Source: Mimachlamys varia
Lineage: Eukaryota; Mollusca; Bivalvia; Pectinida; Pectinidae
Direction: 5' to 3'
Length of the DNA stretch: 64,000 bases
Assembly (NCBI GenBank): GCA_947623455.1
Contig: OX392527.1
Coordinates: 27,706,201-27,770,200 of the forward strand
Under the pieces are notes generated by a model. That model was not told the DNA's origin, made no database searches, and saw only the letters and a list, made by a program, of their open reading frames with translations. The translations under genes were made by a program, and so were the position numbers. Shown piece by piece: positions 13,331-25,900 of the stretch. Positions within the stretch are counted from its first letter, which is position 1. Every line of letters begins with the position of its first letter.

Positions 13331-13497
13331 GGTTCAGTCCACAGGCCGAGACATACCATAGTCTCTAACAATGGTAGTTACTACTTCCTGCTTAACGTTC
13401 AGCATTATGGGAGTGGAACGACTAGTTCACCTGCTGAAAGTATAATGTGACCGGTTGGGGTGTTCTGCTGGGGCCTTCGGCAGTATACTGTCTTTCC
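13316..13497 (+). mobile_element. Family A, 5' part
   Basis: Carries GAGACATACCATAGTCT, CAATGGTAGTTACTA, TTCAGCATTATGGGAGTGGA, AGTATAATGTGACCGG and GGCAGTATACTGT in the same order as the copy at 56330-56705. It stops abruptly after the TATACTGT block, where a hammerhead unit begins; the 3' half with its CCAA tail is missing. Confidence 0.75.
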
Positions 13498-13514
13498 CAC
13501 TTTGTGTGTGTTTC

Positions 13515-13865
13515 GTCATCTTTAATGATAGGGGATGGCAGACTCTGCTGGTGGATGTTTTCGTCACCGAGGTTTCCTGGAGCCTCCATAGCCACAGTTA
13601 ATCTCATTTGAGAAATGGCATGGTACATAATATACACATTTTCTAAGTATACGATTTGAAAATTATACAAAACTAGTCTTATTTTACTTCTAAATTCATA
13701 AATTAAAGGGGATGTACGCACCTGACCCTTCTGCTTCTACATTGGTTCAGACATTTTGGATTCCCACCTTTTGGTCCCTAGCATCACTGAAGAGTCCTGG
13801 GATAACGAAACAGCTGTATGATGCAGTTTTAATTAATTATTCGGCATACTGTATCTATTAATGTC
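13515..13865 (+). mobile_element. Hammerhead-bearing retroelement unit, copy 1
   Basis: Unit begins with GTCATCTTTAATGATAGG, continues with GGCAGACTCTGCTGGTGGAT, TCCATAGCCAC, GGGG(A/T)(T/G)(G/T)TACGCACCTGACCC and CTACATT, contains a hammerhead ribozyme (13781-13824) and ends with TTCGGCATACTGTATCTATT. It joins directly to a Penelope-like 3' fragment in the same orientation, so here the unit lies upstream of element sequence, as a 5' terminal repeat would. Confidence 0.8.
13781..13824 (+). ncRNA. Hammerhead ribozyme, type I, damaged stem II
   Basis: GCATCA (stem I), CTGAAGA core, degenerate stem II (GTCC-TGGGA-TAAC instead of GGAC on the 3' side), GAAA, CAGCTGTA with GTA cleavage triplet, then TGATGC (stem I). 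The core residues are kept, but two of four stem II pairs are lost, so activity is likely reduced or absent. Confidence 0.8.
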
Positions 13866-13874
13866 TCACAAATT

Positions 13875-14185
13875 GAAATAAAGACGATTTATATAGTTAT
13901 TTTTACGTTTTTTCGGACGTTTTTTAATTTGCTTATTAGTATGTTTACTTGTTGTGATTGACAATGATGACTTGGTTCTCATTTTGAGAATTGATGCTTG
14001 GATGTGACCAAGATTTACATGGCGGGTGTCGTCGATGAAACAGAAGACGCTAACTCTTCCGGAATACCTGGTCTGATTCACTTGTACTTTACGAGGGTCT
14101 CCAATTCAATATTTCCTCGTTCCTATTTTGCCTAGATTAATCGATTTTTAATTCGGATTACGAATTTGTTGACGATTTGGTATTC
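13875..14185 (+). mobile_element. Penelope-like 3' UTR fragment
   Basis: Collinear with 52685-52945: TTGTTGTGATTGACAATGAT, TTCTCATTTTGAGA, GATTTACATGGCGGG, GTCGTCGATGAA, CAGAAGACGCTAACTCTTCC, CTTGTACTTT, and the GGTATTCTC end block. No coding sequence remains. Confidence 0.75.
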
Positions 14186-14189
14186 TCGT

Positions 14190-14746
14190 GTTTTTTTCTC
14201 TATAGCTGAATTTGTATTTACTCTTAGATAAGCAGAAAAAACAAACGTTTTCTTTTATATCACGGCCATTGCATAGACCTATTGTCTCCACATCACATGA
14301 ATGTTCTGCACTATACCAACCAGTGAATTTGTGTCAAGGGAGTCGTTAAGACGTATAAATACCTATGTTCGACCGAGAGCTATTTACTCTATACCGAAAT
14401 AGCCAGACGACATAATATCTATATACCTAGGTTTGGTCTATTTGCAGTCGCAAAATGACAACTGTCTGCGAGAGGTGCTCTTTACTGTTTGTACATTTGA
14501 TCCAATTTTTGTTGAACCCGAAAACAAATACCGTGTCTCTCGCTGCCTAATATACTTTCTCAATTATCGACATGGCCAAAGATTCAAATATAGATCAGGT
14601 GACAAAATATTAAAATCCTGTGAATATGATAGACATCGTTGCTTTTTATAGCTTCGCTCCAACAATAAAGATCATCGCGGTGGTATTCATCCTGACTACC
14701 GTTTTTAATATAATGACGGCTACCTGCTTCCTACTGCGTGTTAAAT
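14190..14746. other. Unannotated stretch
   Basis: No gene recognised. A 72-codon frame at 14433-14651 has no known motif and is probably chance. Confidence 0.5.
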
Positions 14747-17075
14747 TTACTGATCACTTTTTCGCCCTTGTCTGACGACCGTGTTTTACCTACTGATCAC
14801 TTTTTCGCCCTTGTCTGACGACCGTGTTATACTTACTGATCACTTTTTCGCCCTTGTCTGACGACCGTGTTATACTAACTGATCACTTTTTCGCCCTTGT
14901 CTGACGACCGTGTTATACTTACCGATCACTTTTTCGCCCTTGTCTGACGACCGTGTTATACTTACCGATCACTTTTTCGCCCTTGTCTGACGACCGTGTT
15001 ATACTTACTGATCACTTTTTCGCCATTGTCTGACGACCGTGTTATACTTACTGATCACTTTTTCGCCCTTGTCTGACGACCGTGTTTTACTAACTGATCA
15101 CTTTTTTGCCCTTGTCTGACGACCGTGTTATACTTACCGATCACTTTTTCGCCCTTGTCTGACGACCGTGTGATACTTACCGATCACTTTTTCGCCCTTG
15201 TCTGACGACCGTGTTATACTTACTGATCACTTTTTCGCCCTTGTCTGACGACCGTGTTATACTAACTGATCACTTTTTCGCCCTTGTCTGACGACCGTGT
15301 TATACTTACCGATCACTTTTTCGCCCTTGTCTGACGACCGTGTTATACTTACCGATCACTTTTTCGCCCTTGTCTGACGACCGTGTTATACTTACTGATC
15401 ACTTTTTCGCCATTGTCTGACGACCGTGTTATACTTACTGATCACTTTTTCGCCCTTGTCTGACGACCGTGTTTTACTAACTGATCACTTTTTTGCCCTT
15501 GTCTGACGACCGTGTTATACTTACCGATCACTTTTTCGCCCTTGTCTGACGACCGTGTGATACTTACCGATCACTTTTTCGCCCTTGTCTGACGACCGTG
15601 TTATACTTACTGATCACTTTTTCGCCCTTGTCTGACGACCGTGTTATACTAACTGATCACTTTTTCGCCCTTGTCTGACGACCGTGTTATACTTACCGAT
15701 CACTTTTTCGCCCTTGTCTGACGACCGTGTTATACTTACCGATCACTTTTTCGCCCTTGTCTGACGACCGTGTTATACTTACTGATCACTTTTTCGCCAT
15801 TGTCTGACGACCGTGTTATACTTACTGATCACTTTTTCGCCCTTGTCTGACGACCGTGTTTTACTAACTGATCACTTTTTTGCCCTTGTCTGACGACCGT
15901 GTTATACTTACCGATCACTTTTTCGCCCTTGTCTGACGACCGTGTGATACTTACCGATCACTTTTTCGCCCTTGTCTGACGACCGTGTTATACTAACTGA
16001 TCACTTTTTCGCCCTTGTCTGACGACCGTGTTATACTTACCGATCACTTTTTCGCCCTTGTCTGACGACCGTGTTATACTTACCGATCACTTTTTCGCCC
16101 TTGTCTGACGACCGTGTTATACTTACTGATCACTTTTTCGCCATTGTCTGACGACCGTGTTATACTTACTGATCACTTTTTCGCCCTTGTCTGACGACCG
16201 TGTTTTACTAACTGATCACTTTTTTGCCCTTGTCTGACGACCGTGTTATACTTACCGATCACTTTTTCGCCCTTGTCTGACGACCGTGTTATACTTACCG
16301 ATCACTTTTTCGCCCTTGTCTGACGACCGTGTTATACTTACTGATCACTTTTTCGCCATTGTCTGACGACCGTGTTATACTTACTGATCACTTTTTCGCC
16401 CTTGTCTGACGACCGTGTTTTACTAACTGATCACTTTTTTGCCCTTGTCTGACGACCGTGTTATACTTACCGATCACTTTTTCGCCCTTGTCTGACGACC
16501 GTGTGATACTTACCGATCACTTTTTCGCCCTTGTCTGACGACCGTGTTTTACCTACTAATCACTTTTTTGCCCTTGTCTGACGACCGTGTTATACTTACT
16601 GATCACTTTTTTGCCCTTGTCTGACGACCGAGTTATACTTACTGATCACTTTTTCGCCCTTGTCTGACGACCGAGTTATACTTACTGATCACTTTTTCGC
16701 CATTGTCTGACGACCGTGTTATACTTACTGATCACTTTTTCGCCCTTGTCTGACGACCGTGTTATACTTACTGATCACTTTTTCGCCCTTGTCTGACGAC
16801 CGAGTTATACTTACTGATCACTTTTTCGCCCTTGTCTGACGACCGAGTTATACTTACTGATCACTTTTTGCCCCTGTCTGACGACCGTGTTATACTTACT
16901 GATCACTTTTTTGCCCTTGTCTGACGACCGTGTTATACTTACTGATCACTTTTTTGCCCTTGTCTGACGACCGTGTTATACTTACTGATCACTTTTTCGC
17001 CCTTGTCTGACGACCGTGTTATACTTACCGATCACTTTTTCGCCCTTGTCTGACGACCGTGTTATACTTACTGCT
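14747..17075 (+). repeat. 43-bp satellite array with 387-bp higher-order period
   Basis: About 54 head-to-tail units of ACTGATCACTTTTTCGCCC plus TTGTCTGACGACCGTGTTATACTT (43 bp). Variants CGCCATTG, GTGTTTTACTAAC, CTTTTTTGCCC and GTGTGATAC recur in the same order: CGCCATTG starts at 15021, 15408, 15795, 16139, 16354 and 16698, i.e. spacings of 9, 9, 8, 5 and 8 monomers. One 42-bp unit occurs near 16865. No open frame spans it. Confidence 0.95.
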
Positions 17076-17380
17076 AACTTGGTTATGTATATTGATTACC
17101 GTAGTTAACATGATAACGCATGCGTAAAACGAACTACTAAAAAAGAAATACTATCGCACCATAATATTTGTTTGTTTTGTAGTACAATCAATCTCTTAGG
17201 GCCATACATAATGCAATTAGATAGACGTTAACAAAAATGAATACTTCAGTCTTATACTGAGATATATTTATCACATAACTTGCCCGTTAAGTCGTGCCAT
17301 ACGGCCATGTCATAAATATGGTATTACACACGTGTAATGAAAATCGTGCCGTCAAAGATGGAATTTGCCTTTCTAACAGA
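17076..17380. other. Unannotated stretch
   Basis: Nothing coding. TTTATCACATAACTT at ~17269 is also found in the palindromic element copy at 18637, so a small relic of that family may lie here. Confidence 0.5.
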
Positions 17381-17590
17381 GAATGAATTTGAGAGTTTTG
17401 GTGTATTTTCTCGTAAATATAAGTTGTGTGATAAATAAATTCTCACACTCGTGTCAATGTAATATGGAATTTATTCAACTCGTTAAATAATTGAATATGT
17501 CACTCGCCTAAAGGTTCATGACATATCTAATAATTGAACTCGTTTAATAAATTCCATATTACATTGACACTCTTGTAATATCCTCTATTT
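17381..17590 (+). mobile_element. Palindromic element, copy 1
   Basis: A ~70-base side arm (GAATGAATTTGAGAG, TGTATTTTCTCGTAAATATA, GTGATAAATAAATTCTCAC) followed by a 120-base imperfect palindrome at 17451-17570 that begins GTGTCAATGTAATATGGAAT and ends with its complement. No coding sequence. It is likely a foldback-type miniature element. Confidence 0.8.
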
Positions 17591-18480
17591 ATTTATATTC
17601 CTACTTTCATTTTAAGCTTATGTATTATTTTCATTTACGTCTGTATACTTACACGTACGTTTTCATTTTCGTAAATCACGTATATATTATATGTATGTTA
17701 TAGATAGATAATAAATTCAAAGAATAACAAACGAATTGAATGAATAGCATGATGCTATATACCTGTCTCTGCATATTACTAATTACGGAACTTCTCTAAT
17801 CTATATTAATCACAAACATACCTGCCTGTGACTTTTTACTGAAAAATTGGAAATAAAACGGCTTCAATGATGGCGAGGAGAATGAGAGGCATACTGTACA
17901 ATAGATTATACTTCCACTACAAACTACCGTAGTATACATAATGAAACCCGCAAACTGGACCAACAGGTCACTTATATAAACCACCGCCTTACTGACTGCT
18001 GTATTGTACATAAAGACTTCACGATTAACCTTGTGATATTTAAGATACAAAATCGATTCGTGTTCTCAATACGATGTCTTTATCCTTCTGATGTAGTAAC
18101 ATAGTTAACGCTTCGTTAAACCTTATCTTAAAAATCTTTCCTTTTTCTTTCTTCATTCCAAAGAAAAAATTAAGACCCCAGATCAGATTACATTCGCAAA
18201 TCCATGTCAAGGATAGGTGATACAGATTGTCGTCAACATGGTTAGTAGCATGTCTCTGTTTAAAATATTATTAATCCATATTTCGCCGGAAGAAAAAAAA
18301 AAAAACATTGTAAGATGAAAAAAATCATTCTGTAACAAAAGCTCCAATCTAGAGGTTTCGATACTGCATCTGATGTAAAATACATACATTCTCAACTCAG
18401 CGAAGCACCACCAACAGTCGGTCTTTTTCTGCAACATATTAATGACGTCATTGCAGTATTTTGATACAATGGATAAATAA
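17591..18480. other. Spacer between the opposed palindromic elements
   Basis: No gene; the small open frames on the minus strand (76-84 codons) show no known motif. Nothing else recognised. Confidence 0.5.
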
Positions 18481-18684
18481 AGGATCTTACTCGAGTGTCA
18501 ATGTAATATTGAATTTATTAAACGAGTTAGATAATTTCATATGTCACGAGCCTTTAGGCGAGTGACATGTTAAATCATTTAACGAGTTTAATAAATTCCA
18601 TATTACATTGACACGGATGTAAGATTCTATTTATCACATAACTTATAATTAAGAGAAAATACACAACAGCTCTCGAATTCATTC
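18481..18684 (-). mobile_element. Palindromic element, copy 2 (inverted)
   Basis: 120-base palindrome at 18495-18614 with the same ends as copy 1 (GTGTCAATGTAATATTGAAT and complement), followed by the side arm in reverse complement up to GAATTCATTC at 18684. Together with copy 1 it bounds a 1304-bp segment as ~200-bp terminal inverted copies. Confidence 0.8.
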
Positions 18685-19414
18685 AATATATAAATGATGA
18701 CCGTAAAATATTGTTAATAATATTATCCTCTTGTATTTGTATTTGTGCTTTACATTTAATGTTCTCGAAACAGTAAGAAAATGTAGAAACAGGCATCTCG
18801 GGAGAAACCACCGATAATTATTCAGTCATAGTCTTCTATATACTTCCAGTACACCTGTTTCTAACTTGCGTTAGGTGTTAGACACACTTTATCCCATCAT
18901 CAGCAAGTTTCCTAACTAAAAGGTTTATGACCTCAGGTCACTCACGAGCAGGCAGCACGAAATACAGTACTTTATTATACGTGACCGAATTATTTGTCTT
19001 GATCATGTACAGAGAGATAGACAAAGATTTGTCATTATCATCTTCTCACAGCAGCGTTCTCTGAGGGGATTAGTTAACGTGCATGACACCTGCGGCCACC
19101 TTTGTTCGTTCTGATATATATTAATAATATTTAAGCACTCACTATTTACGCACTCAATTTGTCATTTTCAGATCCAGTTTGTTATCGACATATAACATCA
19201 AAGATACTCTTGGGGGGATATCTGCATTGTCTGATCGTGTCCAAGTATGTTCGGTATTGAATCCCGAATCATAATCAATCTACAGTTGTATGTACCTGCA
19301 ACGCTTTCGCTTACATGGTTTTGGCTTTGGTCTTCATTGATCAAGGGCCGATGACAAATTGAGGATCTTTAGTTGCTAGAATTGTAAACAAATATGTTTT
19401 TCATGTTTTTTATT
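18685..19414. other. Unannotated stretch
   Basis: No gene or repeat recognised. Confidence 0.5.
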
Positions 19415-19838
19415 GGGATTATGCTATCATGAACATACGTTTGAGTTATGCCATAATGAACATACTTTTGGATTATGCCATCATGAACATACAGTGGGGT
19501 TATGCCATCATGAACATACTTTTTAGTTATGCTATCATGAACATACTTTTGTTTATGCAATCATGAACATACTTTTTAGTTATGCCATCATGAACATACT
19601 TTTTAGTTATGCCATCATGAACATACTTTTTAGTTATGCCATCATGAACATACTTTTTAGTTATGCCATCATGAACATACAGTGGGGTTATGCCATCATG
19701 AACATATTTTTTAGTTATGCTATCATGAACATACGTTTTAGTTATGCCATCATGAACATACGTTTTAGTTATGCTATCATGAACATACCGTTGGTTTATG
19801 CCATCATGAACATACCTTTGGGTTATGCTATTAGTTAA
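19415..19838 (+). repeat. 27-bp minisatellite with open frames
   Basis: About 15 units of TTATGCCATCATGAACATAC plus TTTTTAG. Since 27 is a multiple of three, the plus strand reads MNILFSYAI repeated for 91 codons and the minus strand KYVHDGITQ. Nothing suggests translation; the frames end at the array edges. Some units are 24 bp. Confidence 0.9.
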
Positions 19839-20174
19839 TAAAAACTTATCCCTTTGGTTTATTAGCTGGATTAGTCGGTATATGTACTACTAATCTATAA
19901 CTGATACAGTGATAACGGCAACATGTGTCAGAAACAATAATTTCAAAGTCAGTTTTATTTGTTAAAAATACAAATTCCTCTGTTGAGCAAATTGTACAAA
20001 TGATTAGGGTATCGCCGGTACACTGAAACGCCACGGACTTAAGTCAAAATATTGAAATATTTTTAAGCAATCTATAATCCCAGTCGGAAATGATTTATTC
20101 ATGGTGACATTCGTTTTCATTTAATTCAGGGACAAATTCGGAGATGAAACTGACCTAATTTTGTACTTTTGAGT
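19839..20174. other. Unannotated stretch
   Basis: No feature recognised. Confidence 0.5.
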
Positions 20175-20700
20175 TCAAAATCTTGCGATTCCACACGAAA
20201 ATCTCGATATTCAGAGCAAGGCTTAAAACAACGAATCAATTGCATAGGTAAACACCATAGGATGGAGAAGTAGGGATGTTACTATCAAGAAAGGGACAGT
20301 TTACGATCGAAAAAATCATCTCGTCACGTTTATCACACAGCTTCGTAGTCAGTTGCCCGTGTTGGTCATAATTTAAGGAGAGATCGGGTAGGGAGCTGAT
20401 GTAGGATAGTCGAGTCTGTTGTGTCCTTAATCTCAAATTCAGTAAGGTATATACGATCGACAGCAAACTTCTTGTTGTTTATAGACAACACATCGTCGAC
20501 ATACCTGAAAGTGAAATTGAAAGAAATGGCAAGGTTTTTGCTACCCTTCCTGATAAGCTCCTCGACAAAATCAGCCTGGTATGAATACAAAAACAAGTCA
20601 ACAGAAAGTGGGGCACAGTTACAGTGTAGTTACAATTGAAATGCCAACAGTCTGTTGGAAAATCTTTTCTCCGAACTCAACAAAAATTTAACCAGATGTA
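20175..20700 (-). pseudogene. Penelope-like reverse transcriptase fragment
   Basis: On the minus strand the translation contains VEFGEKIFQQTVGI, NCAPLSVDLFLYSYQADF, the catalytic block FTFRYVDDVLSINNKKF, EFEIKDTTDST, LNYDQHGQLTTKL and DKRDEMIFSIVNCPFLDS, then a diverged match to the QLIRYSRAC region in another frame. These correspond in order to the RT pseudogene at 51690-52684. YVDD is the reverse transcriptase metal-binding motif. The copy is broken: an insertion and stop follow the GI block (where GIPMGTNCAP is expected), there is at least one frameshift after the DTT block, and the ends are missing. Penelope-like assignment rests on overall family resemblance and on hammerhead units elsewhere in the window. 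Confidence 0.8.
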
Positions 20701-21636
20701 AAACAACTACTAAAACTATCCGATGTATTTGTCTTATCATTTCTAATACATTTCCTAGTAAGCATATCAATGTTCGTTATTCCTTAGGCATAACGGTCCA
20801 TACAGCAACAACATGCATATGTACAATGGAGAGTGAATCTGAACAGTGTTGACAAAACTTATTTTCTTTTTGCTTTTCTTGAATGCACAAATTTTGTCGT
20901 GTTATATAGTTCCTTGACATTATTAAGACTTAATAGCCTTGATGTCCTTGTCATAATGACGAACTTGTCTGATTGGTATTATCATTATTATTATCGCCTC
21001 CACCCCTGACATATAGTAAAAGATTTTTGCAACTAATGAATTATCTAGTTATTTTTGCTGTTGATATGGTGTGTTCCTGTTTAACTTGAAAGGTACACTA
21101 TTGATTAAAATACAATGCCAATAATATGATATCAAGGTACCAAACAAGGGCTCTTACACTCGAGGGAGCCTAACAATTGTTTACTTAGGACTGGTACTGA
21201 CGCTTCATCAATAACGATTGACTCTAGATTAAAGCATCAGTGTTGTGGGGTATTATATAGGTTACCGTAGACCACACCTGTGTATGATCTTAGTTTACAG
21301 CTACCTGGTATTATGTTCAGTAACCTACCATCCGTGTTATTGGAAGAAGGAAAATACACCAACATTTGTTGACTTTAATTACGCGTTCTCGTAACAGCTA
21401 GGGAGAAGGCTTGTCTAGGGATAGGCCTTCAAAGAATGAACTGACCCAGAGGGAAGGAGAAAAAATACTGAATATTATAATGGGGTGTCTCTTATAGGTC
21501 ACTACCGAATCCGACACAATCGCATTAATCACACACATAGATGCACATCCTCAAATCATCTTATTTGCTGAAAAGATTCTTAACCGAAAGCAAACGAAAC
21601 TGTGTGACATGGCGTTGCTGGATTGTTGAAAAAAAA
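20701..21636. other. Unannotated stretch
   Basis: No gene recognised. Confidence 0.5.
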
Positions 21637-21760
21637 ATAGATACAGTTGAACTAAATACTGAATTAAACTTAACCATTCAGCTGTTTCGTCCTTCTAGGA
21701 ATCGTCATTCATGCTAAGAAATAGTCTGAAAAGTAAAATATAGGAAGCTTAGAATTTGTG
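21637..21760 (-). mobile_element. Hammerhead unit remnant, copy 2
   Basis: Short, diverged minus-strand piece around the ribozyme core (CAGCTGTTTCGTCCTTCTAGG on the plus strand is the clearest block). Flanks are only weakly alignable. Confidence 0.6.
21671..21714 (-). ncRNA. Decayed hammerhead ribozyme
   Basis: Stem II (TTCC-TAGAA-GGAC) and GAAAC are still recognisable, but CTGACGA has become ATGACGA, stem I no longer pairs and the GTA cleavage triplet is GAA. Predicted inactive. Confidence 0.65.
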
Positions 21761-22900
21761 GTATCCTCGTAATATGTGGCCCCATTTTCTAGTTTTTGTT
21801 TTATTTTGTTAAACGTCCTTTTAACAACTAGGGTTGTTCACATGAGTTCCTACATATATCATGTTTGTGTGCTTATTTGATAATTAAAGAATAATTTAAA
21901 TAATTGTGTCTTACTAGAATTTGTTTTCTGTCGAAACATTTCTGCAAAATGATTGTTCTAATTTGTTATTGAAAGTATTAATGATAAATGCCACCTGTTC
22001 GTTTGCCTAAAAATTTAGTCGATAAGCGAATACGAGACAATATGAAATAAGACCCAAAGCATGTAATGAACACCCTGTTCAATTTTACTATCTAAATAAA
22101 CCTTAACCTGCCCACCCGGTGTTTTCCGGGTATATGGGATGGTAGAGAAAACCTCCCGGCCAATCATAACTTGTACATTGCCATTGCCAAACCTAATTTT
22201 ATTCTTGGTTTATGCATTTTCTATGGCTCCTTGCCAATGCTTGCCATCTAAGGCCAAACAACGCTATCAAATTGCAATAATTAATACAAAACAAAACTAA
22301 ATTAAATAGGTTAAAATGACCCAAAATATACCAACAGGAAACATATAGGTTGGAAAAGACTCGCACAACTAAATCAGTCTATCATCAAGTACAGTTTGTA
22401 TTTCATACGATTTCAGCCCCCTGTGAAATTCGTTCCGACTAAATACTCGTACAGTGCCACTGAGTAATTCAAATACTCGTTTAACATGTAAAATTACGGT
22501 TTTCAGAAGCAGACGCCTGTAGCGGTCTAAATATATATGGAAAAAAGACGAAACGTCTAAAGTGTATTCTGAAGACTTTATCAGATGTTTATCCGAACTA
22601 GACAGTTGTCACTAGTTTTGAACTTAAATATTAAAGCTTGGTATTGCTTATAGAGAATTATTTCGTTGTGTGAGTCCTAATAGGATACCGCAGTGGAGAA
22701 TTGAACGTATGTATGTATTGTAAAGAATATGTATCTTAAAGAATGGATCCCGCATACTTTTAAATCGGGACATTTAGACATCTAAATTTTGCCTGAAAAA
22801 TAGTGGATCACATCAATGAAAATTTCGTTGGTATTCCTTCCGTAAACTGTAACAATGTTTGATGTTGTCGATTTTTAAGTGTGCAGGTTTAAACCTCTTT
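21761..22900. other. Unannotated stretch left of the large satellite
   Basis: No gene recognised; ordinary AT-rich DNA up to the array boundary. Confidence 0.5.
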
Positions 22901-25900
22901 GGAATTTATGTTGGATGGTTAGCCCGTTCGCAAAATGTTGTGACCAGGTATAATGCTATATTGGGTGGTTAACCCTTTCGCAGTATAATGTGACCAGGCG
23001 TAATGCTATGTTGGATGGTTTACAAGTTCGCAGTATAATGTGACCAGGTGTAATGCTATTTTGGATGCTTTACCCTTTCGCAGTATAATGTGACCAGGTG
23101 TAATGCTATGTTGGATGGTTAACCCTTTCGCAGTATAATGTGACCAGGTGTAATGCTATGTTGGATGGTTAATCCTTTCGCAGTATAATGTGACCAGGCG
23201 TAATGCTATGTTGGGTGGTTAACCAGTTCGCAGTATAATGTAACCAGGTGTAATGCTATGTTGGATGGTTAACCCTTTCGCAGTATAATGTGACCATGTG
23301 TAATGCTATGTTGGATTGTTAATCCTTTCGCAGTATAATGTGACCAGGTGTAATGCTATGTTGGATGGTTTACAAGTTCGCAGTATAATGTGACCAGGTG
23401 TAATGCTATGTTGGATGGTTAACCCTTTCGCAGTATAATGTGACCAGGTGTAATGCTATGTTGGATGGTTAACCAGTTCGCAGTATAATGGGACCAGGCG
23501 TAATGCTATGTTGGATGGTTAACCAATTCGCAGTATAATGTGACCAGGTGTAATGCTATGTTGGGTGGTTAACCAGTTCGCAGTATAATGTGACCAGGTG
23601 TAATGCTATGTTGGATGGTTAATCCTTTCGCAGTATAATGTGACCAGATGTAATGCTATGTTGGATGGTTAACCAGTTCGCAGTATAATGTGACCAGGTG
23701 TAATGCTATGTTGGATGGTTAATCCTTTCGCAGTATAATGTGACCAGGTGTAATGTTATGTTGGGTGGTTAACCAGTTCGCAGTATAATGTGACCAGGTG
23801 TAATGCTATGTTGGGTGGTTAACCCTTTCGCAGTATAATGTGACCAGGTGTAATGCTATGTTGGATGGTTAACCCTTTCGCAGTATAATGTGACCAGGTG
23901 TAATGCTATGTTGGATGGTTAACCAGTTCGCATTATAATGTGACCAGGTGTAATGTTATGTTGGATGGTTTACCCGTTCGCAGTATAATGTGACCAGGTG
24001 TAATGCTATGTTGGATGGTTTACCCGTTCGCAGTATAATGTGACCAGGTGTAAAGCTATGTTGGATGGTTTACAAGTTCGCAGTATAATGTGACCAGATG
24101 TAATGCTATGTTGGATGGTTAACCCTTTCGCAGTATAATGTGACCAGGTGTAATGCTATGTTGGATGGTTTACCCGTTCGCAGTATAATGTGACCAGGTG
24201 TAATGCTATGTTGGATGGTTTACCCGTTCGCAGTATAATGTGACCAGGTGTAATGCTATGTTGGATGGTTAACCCTTTCGCAGTATAATGTGACCAGGTG
24301 TAATGCTATGTTGGGCGGTTAACCAGTTCGCAGTATAATGTGACCAGGTGTAATGCTATGTTGGATGGTTAACCAGTTCGCAGTATAATGTGACCAGGTG
24401 TAATGCTATGTTGAATGGTTAACCCGTTCGCAGTATAATGTGACCAGGCGTAATGCTATGTTGGATGGTTAACCAGTTCGCAGTATAATGTGACCAGGTG
24501 TAATGCTATGTTGGATGGTTAACCCTTTCGCAGTATAATGTGACCAGGTGTAATGCTATGTTGGATGGTTAATCCTTTCGCAGTATAATGTGACCAGGTG
24601 TAATGCTATGTTGGATGGTGAACCAGTTCGCAGTATAATGTGACCAGGCGTAATGCTATGTTGGATGGTTTACCAGTTCGCAGTATAATATGACCAGGCG
24701 TAATGCTATGTTGGATGGTTTACCAGTTCGCAGTATAATGTGACCAGGTGTAATGCTATGTTGGATGGTTAACCAGTTCGCAGTATAATGTGACCAGGTG
24801 TAATGCTATGTTGGATGGTTAACCCTTTTGCAGTATAATGTGACCAGGTGTAATGCTATGTTGGATGGTTAACCCTTTCGCAGTATAATGTGACCAGGTG
24901 TAATGCTATGTTGGATGGTTTACAAGTTCGCAGTATAATGTGACCAGGTGTAATGCTATGTTGGATGGTTAACCCTTTCGCAGTATAATGTGACCAGGTG
25001 TAATGCTATGTTGGATGGTTAACCAGTTCGCAGTATAATGGGACCAGGCGTAATGCTATGTTGGATGGTTAACCAATTCGCAGTATAATGTGACCAGGTG
25101 TAATGCTATGTTGGGTGGTTAACCAGTTCGCAGTATAATGTGACCAGGTGTAATGCTATGTTGGATGGTTAATCCTTTCGCAGTATAATGTGACCAGGTG
25201 TAATGCTATGTTGGATGGTTAACCAGTTCGCAGTATAATGTGACCAGGTGTAATGCTATGTTGGATGGTTAATCCTTTCGCAGTATAATGTGACCAGGTG
25301 TAATGTTATGTTGGGTGGTTAACCAGTTCGCAGTATAATGTGACCAGGTGTAATGCTATGTTGGGTGGTTAACCCTTTCGCAGTATAATGTGACCAGGTG
25401 TAATGCTATGTTGGATGGTTAACCCTTTCGCAGTATAATGTGACCAGGTGTAATGCTATGTTGGATGGTTAACCAGTTCGCATTATAATGTGACCAGGTG
25501 TAATGTTATGTTGGATGGTTTACCCGTTCGCAGTATAATGTGACCAGGTGTAATGCTATGTTGGATGGTTAACCCGTTCGCAGTATAATGTGACCAGGTG
25601 TAAAGCTATGTTGGATGGTTTACAAGTTCGCAGTATAATGTGACCAGATGTAATGCTATGTTGGATGGTTAACCCTTTCGCAGTATAATGTGACCAGGTG
25701 TAATGCTATGTTGGATGGTTTACCCGTTCGCAGTATAATGTGACCAGGTGTAATGCTATGTTGGATGGTTTACCCGTTCGCAGTATAATGTGACCAGGTG
25801 TAATGCTATGTTGGATGGTTAACCCTTTCGCAGTATAATGTAACCAGGTGTAATGCTATGTTGGGCGGTTAACCAGTTCGCAGTATAATGTGACCAGGTG

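Noticed and set aside
14747..17075. Relation between the 43-bp satellite and the 43-bp minisatellite at 36.7 kb
   Set aside because: Only the unit length agrees; the sequences do not align.
19369..19838. MNILFSYAI and KYVHDGITQ repeat proteins
   Set aside because: By-products of the 27-bp minisatellite on opposite strands.
22540..22565. Ninth hammerhead (AAGACGAAACGTCT)
   Set aside because: GACGAAAC occurs by chance inside a short palindrome; no CTGANGA or stem I partner nearby.
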